Assembly: GCA_037447655.1 (NCBI GenBank)
Contig: JBBHKE010000344.1
Span: forward strand, 126,963-175,109
Direction of reading: 5' to 3'
Source of the DNA: Zygnema cylindricum
Lineage: Eukaryota > Streptophyta > Zygnematophyceae > Zygnematales > Zygnemataceae
Length of the DNA: 48,147 bases
The notes below the pieces were generated by a model. That model made no database searches. It saw only the letters and a program-made list of their open reading frames with translations, and was not told the DNA's origin. Positions 19,514 through 30,599 of the stretch are shown piece by piece; position 1 is the first letter of the stretch, and each line of letters opens with the position of its first letter. A program made the translations under genes and the position numbers.

Positions 19514-20957
19514 TTGGAGGAACAAGGATTCCCGAACACCGGTCGGAAACTATGGGGGGAGGGAGCAGAAAATCAGACCGACGAGTTTGGACCAAGGGCT
19601 CCCAAAGGTTTATGTCATTTTTGTAAAAATCCTGGGCACTATATGGCAGACAGCACTAAGCTAACCAAGCTTCGGTTAAAAGAGGGGCAGACCGGTCGTA
19701 CCCCGAGAGGAAAGAAAAAGGTCCTTGTGACACAGGTACATGAGGCGGAATCCGAGGACGAGGACGATGAGCTCCTTTTGGATGAGGAGTTGGAGGCGAA
19801 AAACGAGGTCGAAATACCACAAAGGCAGAAATGTGCTTATGGTGGATTGAAAGGTGAAACAGGCTGGATTGTAGATTCAGGTGCCTCCATACACATGTGT
19901 AAGGATAGGTACCTGTTCACTAAGATAAGAAATATTCCCACCGTAGAGATAGAGTACGGGGATGGAATGATAGTCACCACTACTCTTGTAGGATCGGTAG
20001 ATTTGAAAGTGTTAGTAGGAGGAAAGACATCCATAGTAACATTCTCCGATGTATTGTTTATTCCGGAGATGAACAAAAACCTCATCTCTACATCCTTATT
20101 AGATGATAAAGGTTTGTTTACTAGCACTAGGGAAGGAGTCTTTACTGCTAGTTTTGAGGAGGATGTCTATTTCATTGCTGAGAAAGGTAGCCATCGGATG
20201 TTCAGGCTGGTTTTAAGTAATGAAAATAAGAAACTTTATTATGTTGGTGTTCATGATATTATGATGTGGCATAAGAGGCTTGGCCATGTGAATCTAGACA
20301 AGTTAAGAGAGATGAAAAAGATGGGAGTGGTGGAAGGGATTAAGTTTAGTGAGAATGATAATATCAGTGATTGTAGTGGATGTGCTCAAGGTAAAACACA
20401 GAAATTACCCTTTCCTAAAACAGCCACCTATAAGGGAGAAAAAATTCTAGATCTAGTACACACAGATATTTGGGGACCAGCTAAAGTGCCCTCACCGGGG
20501 GGGAAGAGATTTATGATGACTATCACTGATGATTGGTCTCGGTATTCGCGAGTGTATTTTTTGAAAAACAAGTCTGAAGCTCAGGATTGTTTTAGACAAT
20601 ATAAAGCATGGAGCGAAAAACTTCATGAAACTCGAATCAAGAGAATAAGGAGTGACAATGGTGGAGAGTATACTTCTAACCAGTTTGAGGATTTTTTTAG
20701 GGAAGATGGGGTTCAACACCAAAAGACAGATAAGAAGATAGGAAAAAGGTTTTGGGCAGAAGCAATGAACTGTGCTAATTACCTCAACAATAGAGTTCTT
20801 ACTTCAGCTATAAAAGATCAAACACCTTATGAGAGATGGACAGGCCGGAAACCAGACTTATCTCACTTAAAGGTTTTCGGCAGTCAAGTATTCATTCTAG
20901 AAACTGATCGGTCTAATTGGAAGCTAGATCCTAAAGGAAAACCGGGATACTTATTAG
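19514..20957 (+). pseudogene. A2 knuckle-protease-integrase ORF with DDE Glu deleted
   Basis: This is the longest open retroelement frame in the window (about 480 codons before the MITE junction). In order it has the knuckle CHFCKNPGHYMADS (last Cys replaced by Ser), an acidic linker, protease GWIVDSGASIHMC, the pre-integrase block MMWHKRLGHVNLDKL, and CSGCAQGKT. Integrase follows with DLVHTDIWGP (first Asp) and RSDNGGEY (second Asp). Compared with A1, 27 codons between QHQKT and DKKIG are missing in frame, and these held PEQNGVAE with the catalytic Glu. The frame stays open, so a stable but inactive integrase could be encoded. The last residues up to 21022 come from the MITE and are not element sequence. 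Confidence 0.87.
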
Positions 20958-21787
20958 TAGTGTTGCGTATCGAGGACCCATTGCACATATTCGATATATA
21001 TCAAATTTCAGGTACCCGATAATCGATATATGGCTTCGATATATCGAATTTCAAATAATCGCGATATATCGCCGATATATCGTATCGTCGATATATCGAA
21101 ACTAAAAAAAAATATAATCCCACAGGTTTTCAAAGTCTCGTGACTTCGGACAAAGTGACTATAAAATCTTTGCCGGAAAGAAATACGGTTTTTTCTTGAA
21201 AGTCAGCAGAGTGAAAGACATCTCTGAGGTACATTGACGAGGTACACTTGTGAAGTACACGTACATCATACGCAAGTACGATTTTCCAGACGAAAAAGGT
21301 CGGTTTCCAGATATTCGATGATTTTTGAGATTTGGTAGTCAGCTTACGTGAAACCACTCATATCAGAACACGTATGTAAAACTTTTTGACAAAAGATACG
21401 CGATGTACCCGAGACCTCTGTAATACATAAATTTTGTTGTCCGTACTATTACAGTCCTCCTCGTGTAACCATACCCCAAATAATTCATTATTAGAATTTC
21501 AGAATTAGTACTTTTTTGTAGGTTACATTTTGCGGCGTCTACCTTTAAGTCACGGAACAAAAATCCCGGCGTACGTGGCGTATTAGACAATTTGACTTTT
21601 TCGCTAAAATAACATATTATATAAAAAAATAAAAATAAAATATTAAAAAAATACTATATATCGCGATATATATCGCGATAATTTATGTTGGTCTCGGTAC
21701 GATATATCGAGGATCATCCTCGATCGATATTCGATATATCGAATATCGAAATTATCGCGATATGAATCTACCCGATACCCAACACTA
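20958..21787. mobile_element. hAT-like MITE 1
   Basis: This 830-bp element has terminal inverted repeats TAGTGTTGCGTATCG (20958-20972) and the complement of TAGTGTTGGGTATCG (21773-21787), 14 of 15 matching. Near both ends it is rich in CGATATATCG-type palindromes. The ends fit the hAT pattern YARNG, and it shares TIRs with the MITE at 36012-36833. The flanking octamers (CTTATTAG, GAAATTGT) do not match, so one flank was rearranged after insertion. No transposase is seen. Confidence 0.78.
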
Positions 21788-23396
21788 GAAATTGTAGATG
21801 TTTCGGGTTTGGTAAAATTGTGACGTCACGCTCACTTGTGACAACGTCGACGTCACGGATTCAAGAACTTCCCGCCATGGTTTTTCGATTTCGTTTTTTC
21901 TACTTTTCTCACTTGACTTGACATTAAAAAAGACCTAAAAAGTGTCAGAAAAATATTTTTAAAATATCTTTCATTTATATCAATATTATCGTGTATCATT
22001 TTGAAAAGTGTGAGATACATTCGATAGTGTGATAGGGAGAGAGGAGAGGCGACGACGGCGAAAAATTATGCAAAGGACCCATGAATGCAAGTGGAAGTCC
22101 TAGACCCCTGCAAATTTTTTTCCGTACATAGCGCGTGACGGCCACGGATCAAAATAGCGAGGACTCTCCCTCGTCCAAAAATTTTACAAATCGTGTGGCG
22201 CGTGCGTGGTTCGTTTTTCATTCGCTGTTTGGGCGGTACCTGAGCTAAAATCACCCCCTCGAGGTGATTTTGGAAGAAGTTTTTTTTTGGGCTGGATTCT
22301 CTTGCCCGGGGGTCGAAAAGGGGAAAACGCCAAAATGCATTTACATGACGACAAACACGCCGTACATTCAAAGTATGAATTGACGTTCACTCTACTTTGG
22401 TAAAACTGATATTTTCGTACAGCTAAAGTTTTTGTCAAAGTTCCCTGAAAAAAAGGGCAAAAAGACAGAGAAAAGTATATACTTTAAAACATGGGGACAC
22501 CCCCTTAGGAAATTTAACGGACACGAAATCATTTGACGAGGACACGAAATTCAAAGGCTATACGTATCTTTTTTGACTAGTGGGATATTTTTGGACGGTG
22601 AATAGGACGGCCATCGGGCAATCCCTTCATTTTTTCTTCGACTTAAAAAAAGATTGGCGGCATTCGGAACGACCGTCCAGTGCTTGTTTAAATACAAGAT
22701 GTTGAAACGACTAAACCTCGTTCAAACTACGTTTTTTACCAAGCTATTTTTAACTTAAATAGTGCGTATTTGGAAATTTGTAAAACTAAAAACGCATATC
22801 TGAAAAAAAAGGCCATTAAACATGGTCTAAAGCATAGTTCAAAAGTAGGCGTTTCTATTGTAGGCCTTTTGTCGGCGCCTTTATCGTAAGTTGTGTTATG
22901 GGTTTTTCATGTGATCTTCTTAAGTCGTTACTTTGATCGGCGACCGTCCGATCGTCCAAATCTGACGACAATCCTGTCGTAAGTTGTGTTATGGGATTTT
23001 CATGTGATCTTCTTAGATTGTTTCTTCGATCGACGACCGTCAGATCGTCCGACTCTGACGATTTAAATGAAAAGTCGCTCAAAACTCACAGAAAAATATT
23101 TTTTTGTCCGATTTTTTTTTCAAATTTAGACATGACGTTTAATTCTCTATCGATCCATATGCAACTCAACTGTAACGGGATTTCCTACCTCTCTGAAAAT
23201 CCCATTACTACAAACAATTTCAACCACACATTCCACACATTGGAAAATACACATCCACATTGGACAACACTCGCAGAAGGATACACTTTAAATTAGAAGA
23301 AGCTTCTGTCCACATAACATTAGCTTGGTCTCTTGCCCTCGTGGCTCAACCCTTCAAATTAAAGTGTTTCCTCTACTCTCCACTCTTAATAATTCT
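21788..23396. other. Unassigned interval
   Basis: It holds no recognised gene. It contains CACGTCA/TGACGTCA-like sites near 21825-21855 and a 93-bp tandem duplication (22884-23070). The right end joins A3 at about 23397 without clear element ends. Confidence 0.45.
22884..23070. repeat. 93-bp tandem duplication
   Basis: TCGTAAGTTGTGTTATGGG and TTTTCATGTGATCTTCTTA recur about 93 bp apart, followed by GATCG.CGACCGTC.GATCGTCC in both units. The period is a multiple of three, so the minus-strand frame repeats (LRRSHENPITQLT / LRRSHEKPITQLT). No other sign of coding. Confidence 0.75.
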
Positions 23397-24208
23397 ATCT
23401 CTTAAAAGAATCCTGAGCTTCTGACTTGTTTTTCAAAAAATACACTCGGGAATACCGAGACCAATCATCAATTATAGTTATCATAAATCTCTTCCCCCCC
23501 CGGTGAGGGCACTTTAGCCGGTCCCCAAATATCTGTGTGTACTAGATCTAGAATTTTTTCTCCCTTATAGGTGGCTGATTTAGGAAAGGGAAATCTGTGT
23601 GCTATACCTTGAGCACATCCACTACAATCACTTATATCATCACTCTCACTGATCTGAATCCCTTCCACTACTCCCATCTTTTTCATCTCTCTTAACTTAT
23701 CTAGATTCACATGCCCAAGCCTCTTATGCCACATCATAATATCATGAACACCAGCATGATAAAGTTTCTTTGTTTCATTATTTAAAATCAGCCTAAACAT
23801 CCCATGGCTACCTTTCTCAACAATGAAATAGACATCCTCCTCAAAACTAGCAGTAAAGACTCCTTCCCTAGTGCTAGTGAAAAAACCCTTATCATCTAAT
23901 ACAGATGTAGAGATAAGGTTTTTGTTCAGCTCCGGAATAAACAATACATCGGAGAATGTTAATATGGATGTCTTTCCTTCTACTAACACTTACAGATCTA
24001 CCGATCCTACAAGAGTAGTGGTGACTATCCTCCCATCCCCGTACTCTATCTCTACGGTGGGAATCTTTCTTATCTTAGTGAACAGGTGCCTATCCTTACA
24101 CATGTGCATGGAGGCACCTGAATCTACAATCCAGCTTGCTTCACCTTTGAATCCACCGTAAGCACATTTCTGCCTTCGTGGAATTTCGACCTGATTTTTC
24201 GCCTCCAA
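23397..24208 (-). pseudogene. A3 protease and partial integrase
   Basis: The minus strand from 24208 reads GWIVDSGASMHMC-type protease (ASWIVDSGASMHMCKDRH). A stop near 23990 then falls where A1 and A2 read SVDLKVLV. It reopens through NLISTSVLDDKG, MMWHKRLGHVNLDKL, CSGCAQG and LDLVHTDIWGP with the first integrase Asp. The reading frame fails at the GGKRFMM block (an extra C in a C8 run near 23500), and the element ends soon after. Confidence 0.85.
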
Positions 24209-25281
24209 CTCCTCATCTAAAAAGAGCTCATCGTCCTCGTCCTCGGATTCCGCCTCAAATACCTGTGTGACAAGGGCCTTTTTCTTTCCTCTCGGGGTAC
24301 CACCGGTCTACCCCTCCTTTAACCGAAGCTCGGTTAGCTTAGTGCACTCTGCCATATAGTGCCCAGGTTTCTTACAAAAATGACATAAACCTTTGGGAGC
24401 CCTTGGTTTGAACTACTCGGCTTGATTTTTCTGCTCCCTAACCCCATAGTTTCCGACCGGTTTTCGAGAATCCTTGTTCCTCCAATCAGTCGCTGTTGCC
24501 AAGGCTTGGCCACTCTTTCCTCCCCTTCCGATCTCAATTGTATTCTCTCGAACGAGAATCATCCCTACCACTGAGTTCCATATCCACCTTGAGTCCGGCA
24601 AGTCCTGCACACAGTTCACTATGTTCTCGAACTCATCACGTAACTTCATCAGTAAACAGTTAACCTATCCTTTTTCACTAAAATCTTTTCCCGCACTCTC
24701 TAGCTCCATGAAGAGTGTAGCAAGCTCATTGCAAAAATCCAACATCTTCCCCCCTTTGTATATATACTCCTTAACTTTCTGATCAGCCAACTGTTTTTGC
24801 TGAATCGTACCACTTCGGTACATCTCTATGAGAGCCATCCAATGATCGGATGCCCTTTCTACGTGCAAATGAGGACATGCAAGTCCTTGAGTGAGATGGC
24901 GTAGGATGAAGTGCTTTGCCGCCATATTGTTGAAGTCCCAGGTTTCAGTATCATTCTCCTCGTTCCTCGAAATAGGTGACATGAATGCCGAATCAGTTGT
25001 TATTGGTGTGGTCGCCTCCTTCTCCTTTCCTTTGTCCACCACCTCTCCTTCTTTTGTTTCCTCTGTTGAAGGTGGATCCTCTTTTCTGGTGAATCTGCTT
25101 CCTGCAAACCCTGGAGGAATTCCAAGACTTGATGGACGCCCCAACCGTCCACTCCTATCCCCCAAAACCTTTTTTCGCATAAAGCTCCTATAATCATACT
25201 TTCCCAGTATATGAAACCTATTCCATTAAAGATTGGTACCCTAGAGGGTGGGCCCATAACGTGAAACTCTAAGACCTCCAT
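24209..25281 (-). pseudogene. A3 gag with intact zinc knuckle
   Basis: The central 171-codon part (24665-25180) is open and contains WDFNNMAAKHFILRHLTQGL and WMALIEMYRSGTIQQ. The CCHC knuckle CHFCKKPGHYMAEC is intact in another frame at about 24340-24390. The N-terminus (MEVLEFHVMGPPSRVPIFNG, from about 25281) again starts inside the LTR. A small deletion near 25155 changes the frame relative to A1, and stops occur near 24315 and 24415. Confidence 0.83.
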
Positions 25282-26317
25282 AAGTTCTCAGAGTGGACAG
25301 CTTCCAAGAAGTCTCTAGGATAACCCTGACCCCTTTGTGTTTCAGCAAAAATAACTGCCACCCTGGCAGACAAACACTCTGACCACCTGCACCCTTGTGA
25401 AGGCAAGACTCCCCTGAGTCGATAGCAAAAAGAATCTCTGAATTTGCTCCCCTAGGCAGTAAGTTATGGAGGGTCAAAGTTGACCTTTTGTACAGAAGCT
25501 CTCTAGGAGAGAGGGTCCTATCTCCTAATTTTTCTAAGTCCTATCTCTCTCACAGACTCTATCTACTGATGTACGGAACCAATCAGAATACAGTTCCGTA
25601 CGCAAAAGTACAGTTGCCGGTGTACTTTATGTACGGACATTGTACAACATGGCCTAAATGTCGACACATGGCATATCCGGATTCGGTGCCATAATCTCCG
25701 GAGATTTCACGATCCAATGTAATTACGCCACGCGTCATCCGAAGTGGCGATGGCCACAAACGGCCAAAATCTTCTTCCGCGATCTCGGCGCTAATTCAGA
25801 TCGTCTGATTAGAATCGAATTTAATCGTAGCCGTAAAAAATACATGGGCGGTATTCGTTTCACTTAAGAAATAAATGCGCGGTATTGATTTCTTGCTCGT
25901 ACCGTATTCCGTACTTATACATTACCGGATCTATGTATACCGTAAACAATTACAGTTAAATGATTTATCCTACGTTTATATGTTTAAATAACTATCAAAC
26001 TATATACTTCTTAATGTTATTCCTAGAGTTAACGGCTAAGGCTACTGGCTACTTTCTGTCTGCCGACCGATAGGTACAAGGATCAATTCCTGTCGCCGGC
26101 ACATACTATTTAAATAAATAAACCCTAACTAATATAAATTTCCCGTAAACCTCTGGATAGCCTAGGTAGCCATGGCTCTAGCTCCCTCTCCAATTTCTCA
26201 GTGACTGCGACAAGTTTGAGAGTTTGGAGAGAGAAGTTAGAGGTAGACTGCCTCGGCTTCTTTCTATATTTCTATTTAGACCTAGAAAATACTAAAAATG
26301 TACCATTAATTCCTACA
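25262..26317 (-). repeat. 5' LTR of A3
   Basis: The 1056-bp LTR, read on the minus strand, runs from TGTAGGAATTAATGG to GAGTTTCA and is followed by CGTTATGGGCCCACC, the half-tRNA type PBS. It contains GTAC motifs (25570-25650) and the B-box-like hairpin near 26064-26100. Confidence 0.87.
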
Positions 26318-26470
26318 GATATCACCTTGAACATTAGTTTGAACACTCATGCCACATGCATAGTAAATATTCCTTGCAGATGTAGCCTTGAGATTAGTGA
26401 AGATCGACTTGTTCTAGCACATGTGGGCCGATGCTCCCGTGTCCATGATCCATCCAGCATCCTATGAGCC
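26318..26470 (-). pseudogene. D2 protease fragment
   Basis: The minus-strand frame reads DAGWIMDTGASAHMC, the catalytic D-T-G-A of a copia protease, and then a stop codon where the next residue should be, followed by NKSIF. Only the start of the domain remains. Confidence 0.82.
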
Positions 26471-27478
26471 CTCTATTGCTGCCGCCATAGCAAATAGTTC
26501 CGATTCATCATGTTCGTTAAAACTCAATGATTGATCCTCCTCAGTAGCAGATGAAGAAAACATAGAATTGGTTTGAACTTGCTTTCCAATTAGAATGGAC
26601 TATGCTGCCAACCAGGCCTATATAGACTAGTTTCATTTGCCTTTCTCAGTTTAGGACTGTATCTATAGCCATGAACACGTTCCGAATAATAAAAATATGC
26701 GGTCAAAGATTGTCTATTTTGTCCTTGATTAAATTGTTTAAACTGACCATGATTCTAGTTAAACTGATTCGTAGGTTGATTAAACTGATTTCTTAATTGG
26801 TTAAACCGACCTTTCCTCTCAAAATATGTGTTAAAAGCCTCGAATTGCTTTTCTCCATTAAAAACCTTTGACGTAGACTCTTCTTCCAAAATAATATTAA
26901 TAGCTAACTGAAGTGTCCAGCTAGCTTTATCATGTTTTTAAAGTGCAACAGATGCATCTTTCATACTGCTAAGAAGACCTCTAATGACCAAAGCACCTTG
27001 CTAAAATTCAGGAAAGGTACCACCAAAACAACGTGAGCATCAATAAGAGCTCAAAAGGTATCAGTATACGAGGCCATGGTTCCCTCGAGCATTTGTAATC
27101 CCAGATCTTTCCTGCCAACAGAAGTTTTTCTTGAACGTTCGCCTTCTCATAAGACACCTTAATATATTTCCAAATATCAATCGCCTTCTTCATTTTGATT
27201 TGTGACATAACCAGGTCCTCCGAGAGACATAATTTTAGAGTATTTCGAGCCTGTGAATTCTTTTTCGCCAAAGTTGGATCAAACTCATCAAGTGATCCAT
27301 CTAGAATCTCCATTAAATCTGCAGTTTCGAAGTACGACTCAACCATATTCGCCCAGTAAGCATATTTTTGCCCATTAAATATAGGAATTCTTGAACACAT
27401 GCCCATAACTTGTTGTTCTATGACTACCGGTATAGGTGGAGCTGTAGCAGTAGTTGTAAAAGTAGACATGTTTTTCAA
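26471..27478 (-). pseudogene. D2 gag, decayed
   Basis: The open part (27008-27478) starts MKNMSTFTTTATAPPIPVVIEQQ inside the LTR. It continues across the LTR junction as VMGMCSRIPIFNGQKYAYWANMV, then LCLSEDLVMSQI..AIDIWKYIKVSYEKANVQEKLLL, typical of copia Gag. Further on is an Asn/Gln-rich stretch (RFNQLRNQFNQ) and the zinc-knuckle position. There all three cysteines are replaced (Tyr, Tyr, Ser) while the His remains, reading YFYYSERVHGYRYS. Frameshifts lie between 26870 and 27008. Confidence 0.83.
27396..27410 (-). other. Half-tRNA-type primer binding site of D2
   Basis: The first internal bases after the LTR end (ATAGAACAACA) are AGTTATGGGCATGTG. GTTATGGGC (9 nt) matches the complement of the tRNA-iMet anticodon loop, at the same offset and in the same gag frame (Q-V-M-G) as in family A. 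Confidence 0.6.
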
Positions 27479-28392
27479 CAGAAGATAACAAGAATCCTAC
27501 CAAACCGCAGTTTTTTGAACACTACACAATCAGACTCATAACTCCAAATACAACCAAAATCAGCATACAATTAGGTCCATGCACACTGTCAATTCCCAAA
27601 ATTGCAGCATAAACAGTGCAGTAAACCATAAGATATGGAAGCTGGAAGTTTCCCAAAAACTGCCTCTAAGTTTCCATATTCTCAAAACTGGATGATACAT
27701 TTTTTCTAAGTCCTAAACTTTATACACTGAGAGTATGTCTGATCTAACTAACTAATCAACAACTAACACCTGGCGCTATCGTACTGCACTACAAAATGAC
27801 AAGGTACCGAAATTGTACGTCAATGTACTCACGGTACTTTCAAAATCGTAATTCTTGCTAGTCGTAATCTAAGTGACGAAACACTAAATTTTAATGGGCT
27901 AAAAACAAAACAATATGTTTCAAATATTTTCAGATTCCACACCGTATAACTAATGTTGGTTTCGCTTAGTCATCGTCAGTCGTGATAGTTCACCCGATTG
28001 TTGTTCAAAAGTACGATCCACTTGGGCGCGTACAGTTGTGCTTTGCCACCTGTGGTCCCCGCACGAATCTCGTCCGTCAACTCGATTCGTTACCAACGGT
28101 ACTCGTTATTCCGTACAGGTAATTGTTCTCAAATGCGAGTTTTTAATTCCGCCTGTCGATCTTGTGATTCCGCTCGTTCGATAATCAACGCGTGTACGTT
28201 GATGTCGGCGCACTTCCATAATATTTGCACAAGCCTTAGATACCGACGCGTCTCTTTGTAGACGTACAACATACTTTGCTACTATAACACTAATAAAGGT
28301 AGGTATTACAATTTGACATAGACAAAAATATTCTAAGTCCTAAAATCCTCCTCACACTATTATTTGCTGAGATCAAAGCTTTAATTTCAACA
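27411..28392 (-). repeat. 5' LTR of D2
   Basis: The 982-bp LTR runs from TGTTGAAATTAAAGC to GAACAACA on the minus strand. Its boundaries agree with solo LTR D1. It carries about 20 codons of the gag N-terminus. Confidence 0.85.
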
Positions 28393-30599
28393 GAAACAGG
28401 GGGGGTTACGCGAATAAAGAAGAGTAAAATAAAAAAATAAAAATTAGGTTTAAAGATGACTGTTGGGATGACTTGAATGAAAAAAATGGTTTTAATGTTT
28501 CGTTAAAACCATTTTAGGTATAGTCAAAAATAAAAAAGGGTTCACGAATTCGAAAAAAGAAACCGGGGCACGTAAATGTTTCGTGTTTTTTTGTTGGTTA
28601 GTTTTTCACACGCGCGGGTGGGAAAACGGTCGCCCGGTGCGGCGCGTCGTAATATGAAACGAAGAGGAATTGATGTGGACGCGTCCGCTTTTTGACCCAC
28701 AAACCCACACGACCTCTTGGGTGAAAACATTGCAAGGTTCAGTAAAGCACTGTAGTAGAATATACCTAAAAATTTTTCATTTTTTTAATTTTTGCTTACA
28801 CGACCGTACCCGATTTTTTGTTTTTTTCTCTATCACCCAGCTGAATCCATCTGGCCCCCAAAATTTTACACCCGAATGTGAAGCATCCGGTCGGTTACGG
28901 ATTGGTATAGTTTTGGGTATCTGATTCCAACCTCTGACGTGGGATTAAAAAAAAATCAAAGCCCCCTCTAAAAAATCAAAGCCCCCATCTTCGCCTTGAT
29001 CTTTTTTTTTTTTTTAAATCAAAGCCCCCATCTTCGCCTTAATCTTCTTTTTTTTACCAAATCTGTACTGACACCCATTTCCCACCAAATATATATCTAT
29101 AGTTTTTTGTTGGTCCTAAAGAGATTTATCAAACCCTCTGATCGTTCAATATTTGATATATCGAACTTCAAATTTATTGCGATGCACAACAATACCGGAA
29201 ATCATAAATCGAACTGGAACACATATCGAACCGTAACACGTTTCCAATTCTCAACTGATTGTTTCATCGTAAAACATATTTTAAAATCGCAATTTGTTTT
29301 ACTGAACTCACGATTTACCTCCAAACTCATCATATCGCTCAATATAACACTATTTTTTAAGTGTTATTTTCACGCGGTCTTTTATTATCTTTTTGTTGAT
29401 AATAAATATTTGTCTTTGAAAAAAATATGTTAATGAAATAAAAAATTGAAGTCATTTTTTCTTTCACTTTATTAAGTAAGATATTGCACAATCACGAAGT
29501 TACACCTCTAATTTTTTGGTAAATAATTAAAATGAGGTTTGGGATAACGTTGACAGAACAACAACCACTATTTTACATTTTTTGTGATTATTATAACTTA
29601 CATGCAACTCTTACAATAGTTAACGTGTTATAACAAATTGTGAAAATATAGTGTCGAATATAGTGTATGAATTGAAAATATAATTTACACATATTACATC
29701 AAATATATGTTTATCTATAATAAAACAAAATATAGTTGTTGTGTGTTACATTTTGCTTTTAAATATTAAATATATATTAAGTTAATGGTTATAATATAAG
29801 TTTGATCGTTTGAAGACAAGCAATAATGATATAAGTATTCTATTTTTATTATTAAACTATATTTTTTAAAGTCGTTGGAACTTTTATTTTTTATTTTTGT
29901 TTACTATATTTCTTTTAAGATATGTTGTTATGTTTCTTTTTTTTTTTTATATATACATATATATTTTTTGTAAGTTAAACTAATTTCTATATGTCATATG
30001 TTTTTATTGTTAAACTATATTTTTTTAAACCGTTAGAACTTTCATTTTTTATATTTGTTTACTATATCTTTCATAAAATATGTTGGTATGTTCTATTTTT
30101 TTTATTTATTTAAACGTATATTTTTTGTAAGTTAACTAATTTCAGTATGTCATATCAACTTATATATTATAAAATTAATTGATTGGACCTTAAAACATAT
30201 TGTTGCATTTTTAAAAAACACATTATCATTTATTTTCCGCTACATCGCAATCAATCTCTATTTGTGAGGTTATTACTAATTTTCTTGCATTTTTATGAAG
30301 GCAAAAATAGAAAAAAAAAATACTTACATTTTGTTAAAAAAAAAAAAAAAAAAAACTTACATTTTGTTAAAAAAAAAAAAAAAAAGTTAAACATGTTTGT
30401 AATTAGTTGACGATTAAATGATAAAGGCAAGAATAAATTTTTATTTTAATTGTATAATAAATAATATATAGTTATTAAAACGAAATATACTACTCGACTC
30501 ATAATTACTTATTAAAAAAACATTTTATATTTTGAGAAAACAATAGGTTCTACTTGAATATGACGTGCAAATTAATAAATCACAAAGTAAAAACGTCGT
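28393..30599. other. AT-rich interval without genes
   Basis: It contains a 13-bp perfect hairpin (28483-28515), a triplicated ATCAAAGCCCCC unit (about 28954-29050), an imperfect 158-bp tandem duplication (29849-30160) and repeated CTTACATTTTGTTA plus A-tracts (30324-30390). No protein family recognised. Confidence 0.55.
29849..30160. repeat. 158-bp tandem duplication
   Basis: TTAAACTATATTTTTT, TTTGTTTACTATAT, ATATGTTG.TATGTT and TTTTTTGTAAGTTAA.CTAATTTC recur in the same order in both units. Confidence 0.7.

Larger units (their letters stand above)
17684..20957 (+). mobile_element. Ty1/copia element A2 (3' truncated)
   Basis: This plus-strand relative of A1 has a 5' LTR at 17684-18738, then gag, CCHC knuckle, protease and most of integrase. 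It stops at 20957, inside the sequence after the integrase core, where a hAT-like MITE begins. RT, RNase H and the 3' LTR are absent. Confidence 0.9.
23397..26317 (-). mobile_element. Ty1/copia element A3 (3' truncated)
   Basis: This minus-strand relative of A1 has a 5' LTR at 25262-26317, gag, knuckle, protease and the start of integrase. It is truncated inside integrase at about 23397. Its LTR abuts element D2 at 26318, so A3 lies within or against D2's protease. Confidence 0.9.
26318..28392 (-). mobile_element. Ty1/copia element D2 (partial)
   Basis: This minus-strand copia of a second family has a 5' LTR at 27411-28392, gag below it, a decayed zinc knuckle (26656-26697) and the start of protease (about 26405-26470). 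It is cut by A3's LTR at 26317. Its LTR is about 98% the length of, and clearly homologous to, solo LTR D1. Confidence 0.87.

Noticed and set aside
20958-21022. C-terminal extension of the A2 polyprotein ORF
   Set aside because: These codons lie inside MITE 1 and are not homologous to copia sequence.
20958-21787. CACTA (En/Spm) transposon
   Set aside because: The termini read TAGTG..CACTA, the reverse of CACTA..TAGTG, and the related MITE 2 has an 8-bp duplication, which indicates hAT rather than the 3-bp duplication of CACTA elements.
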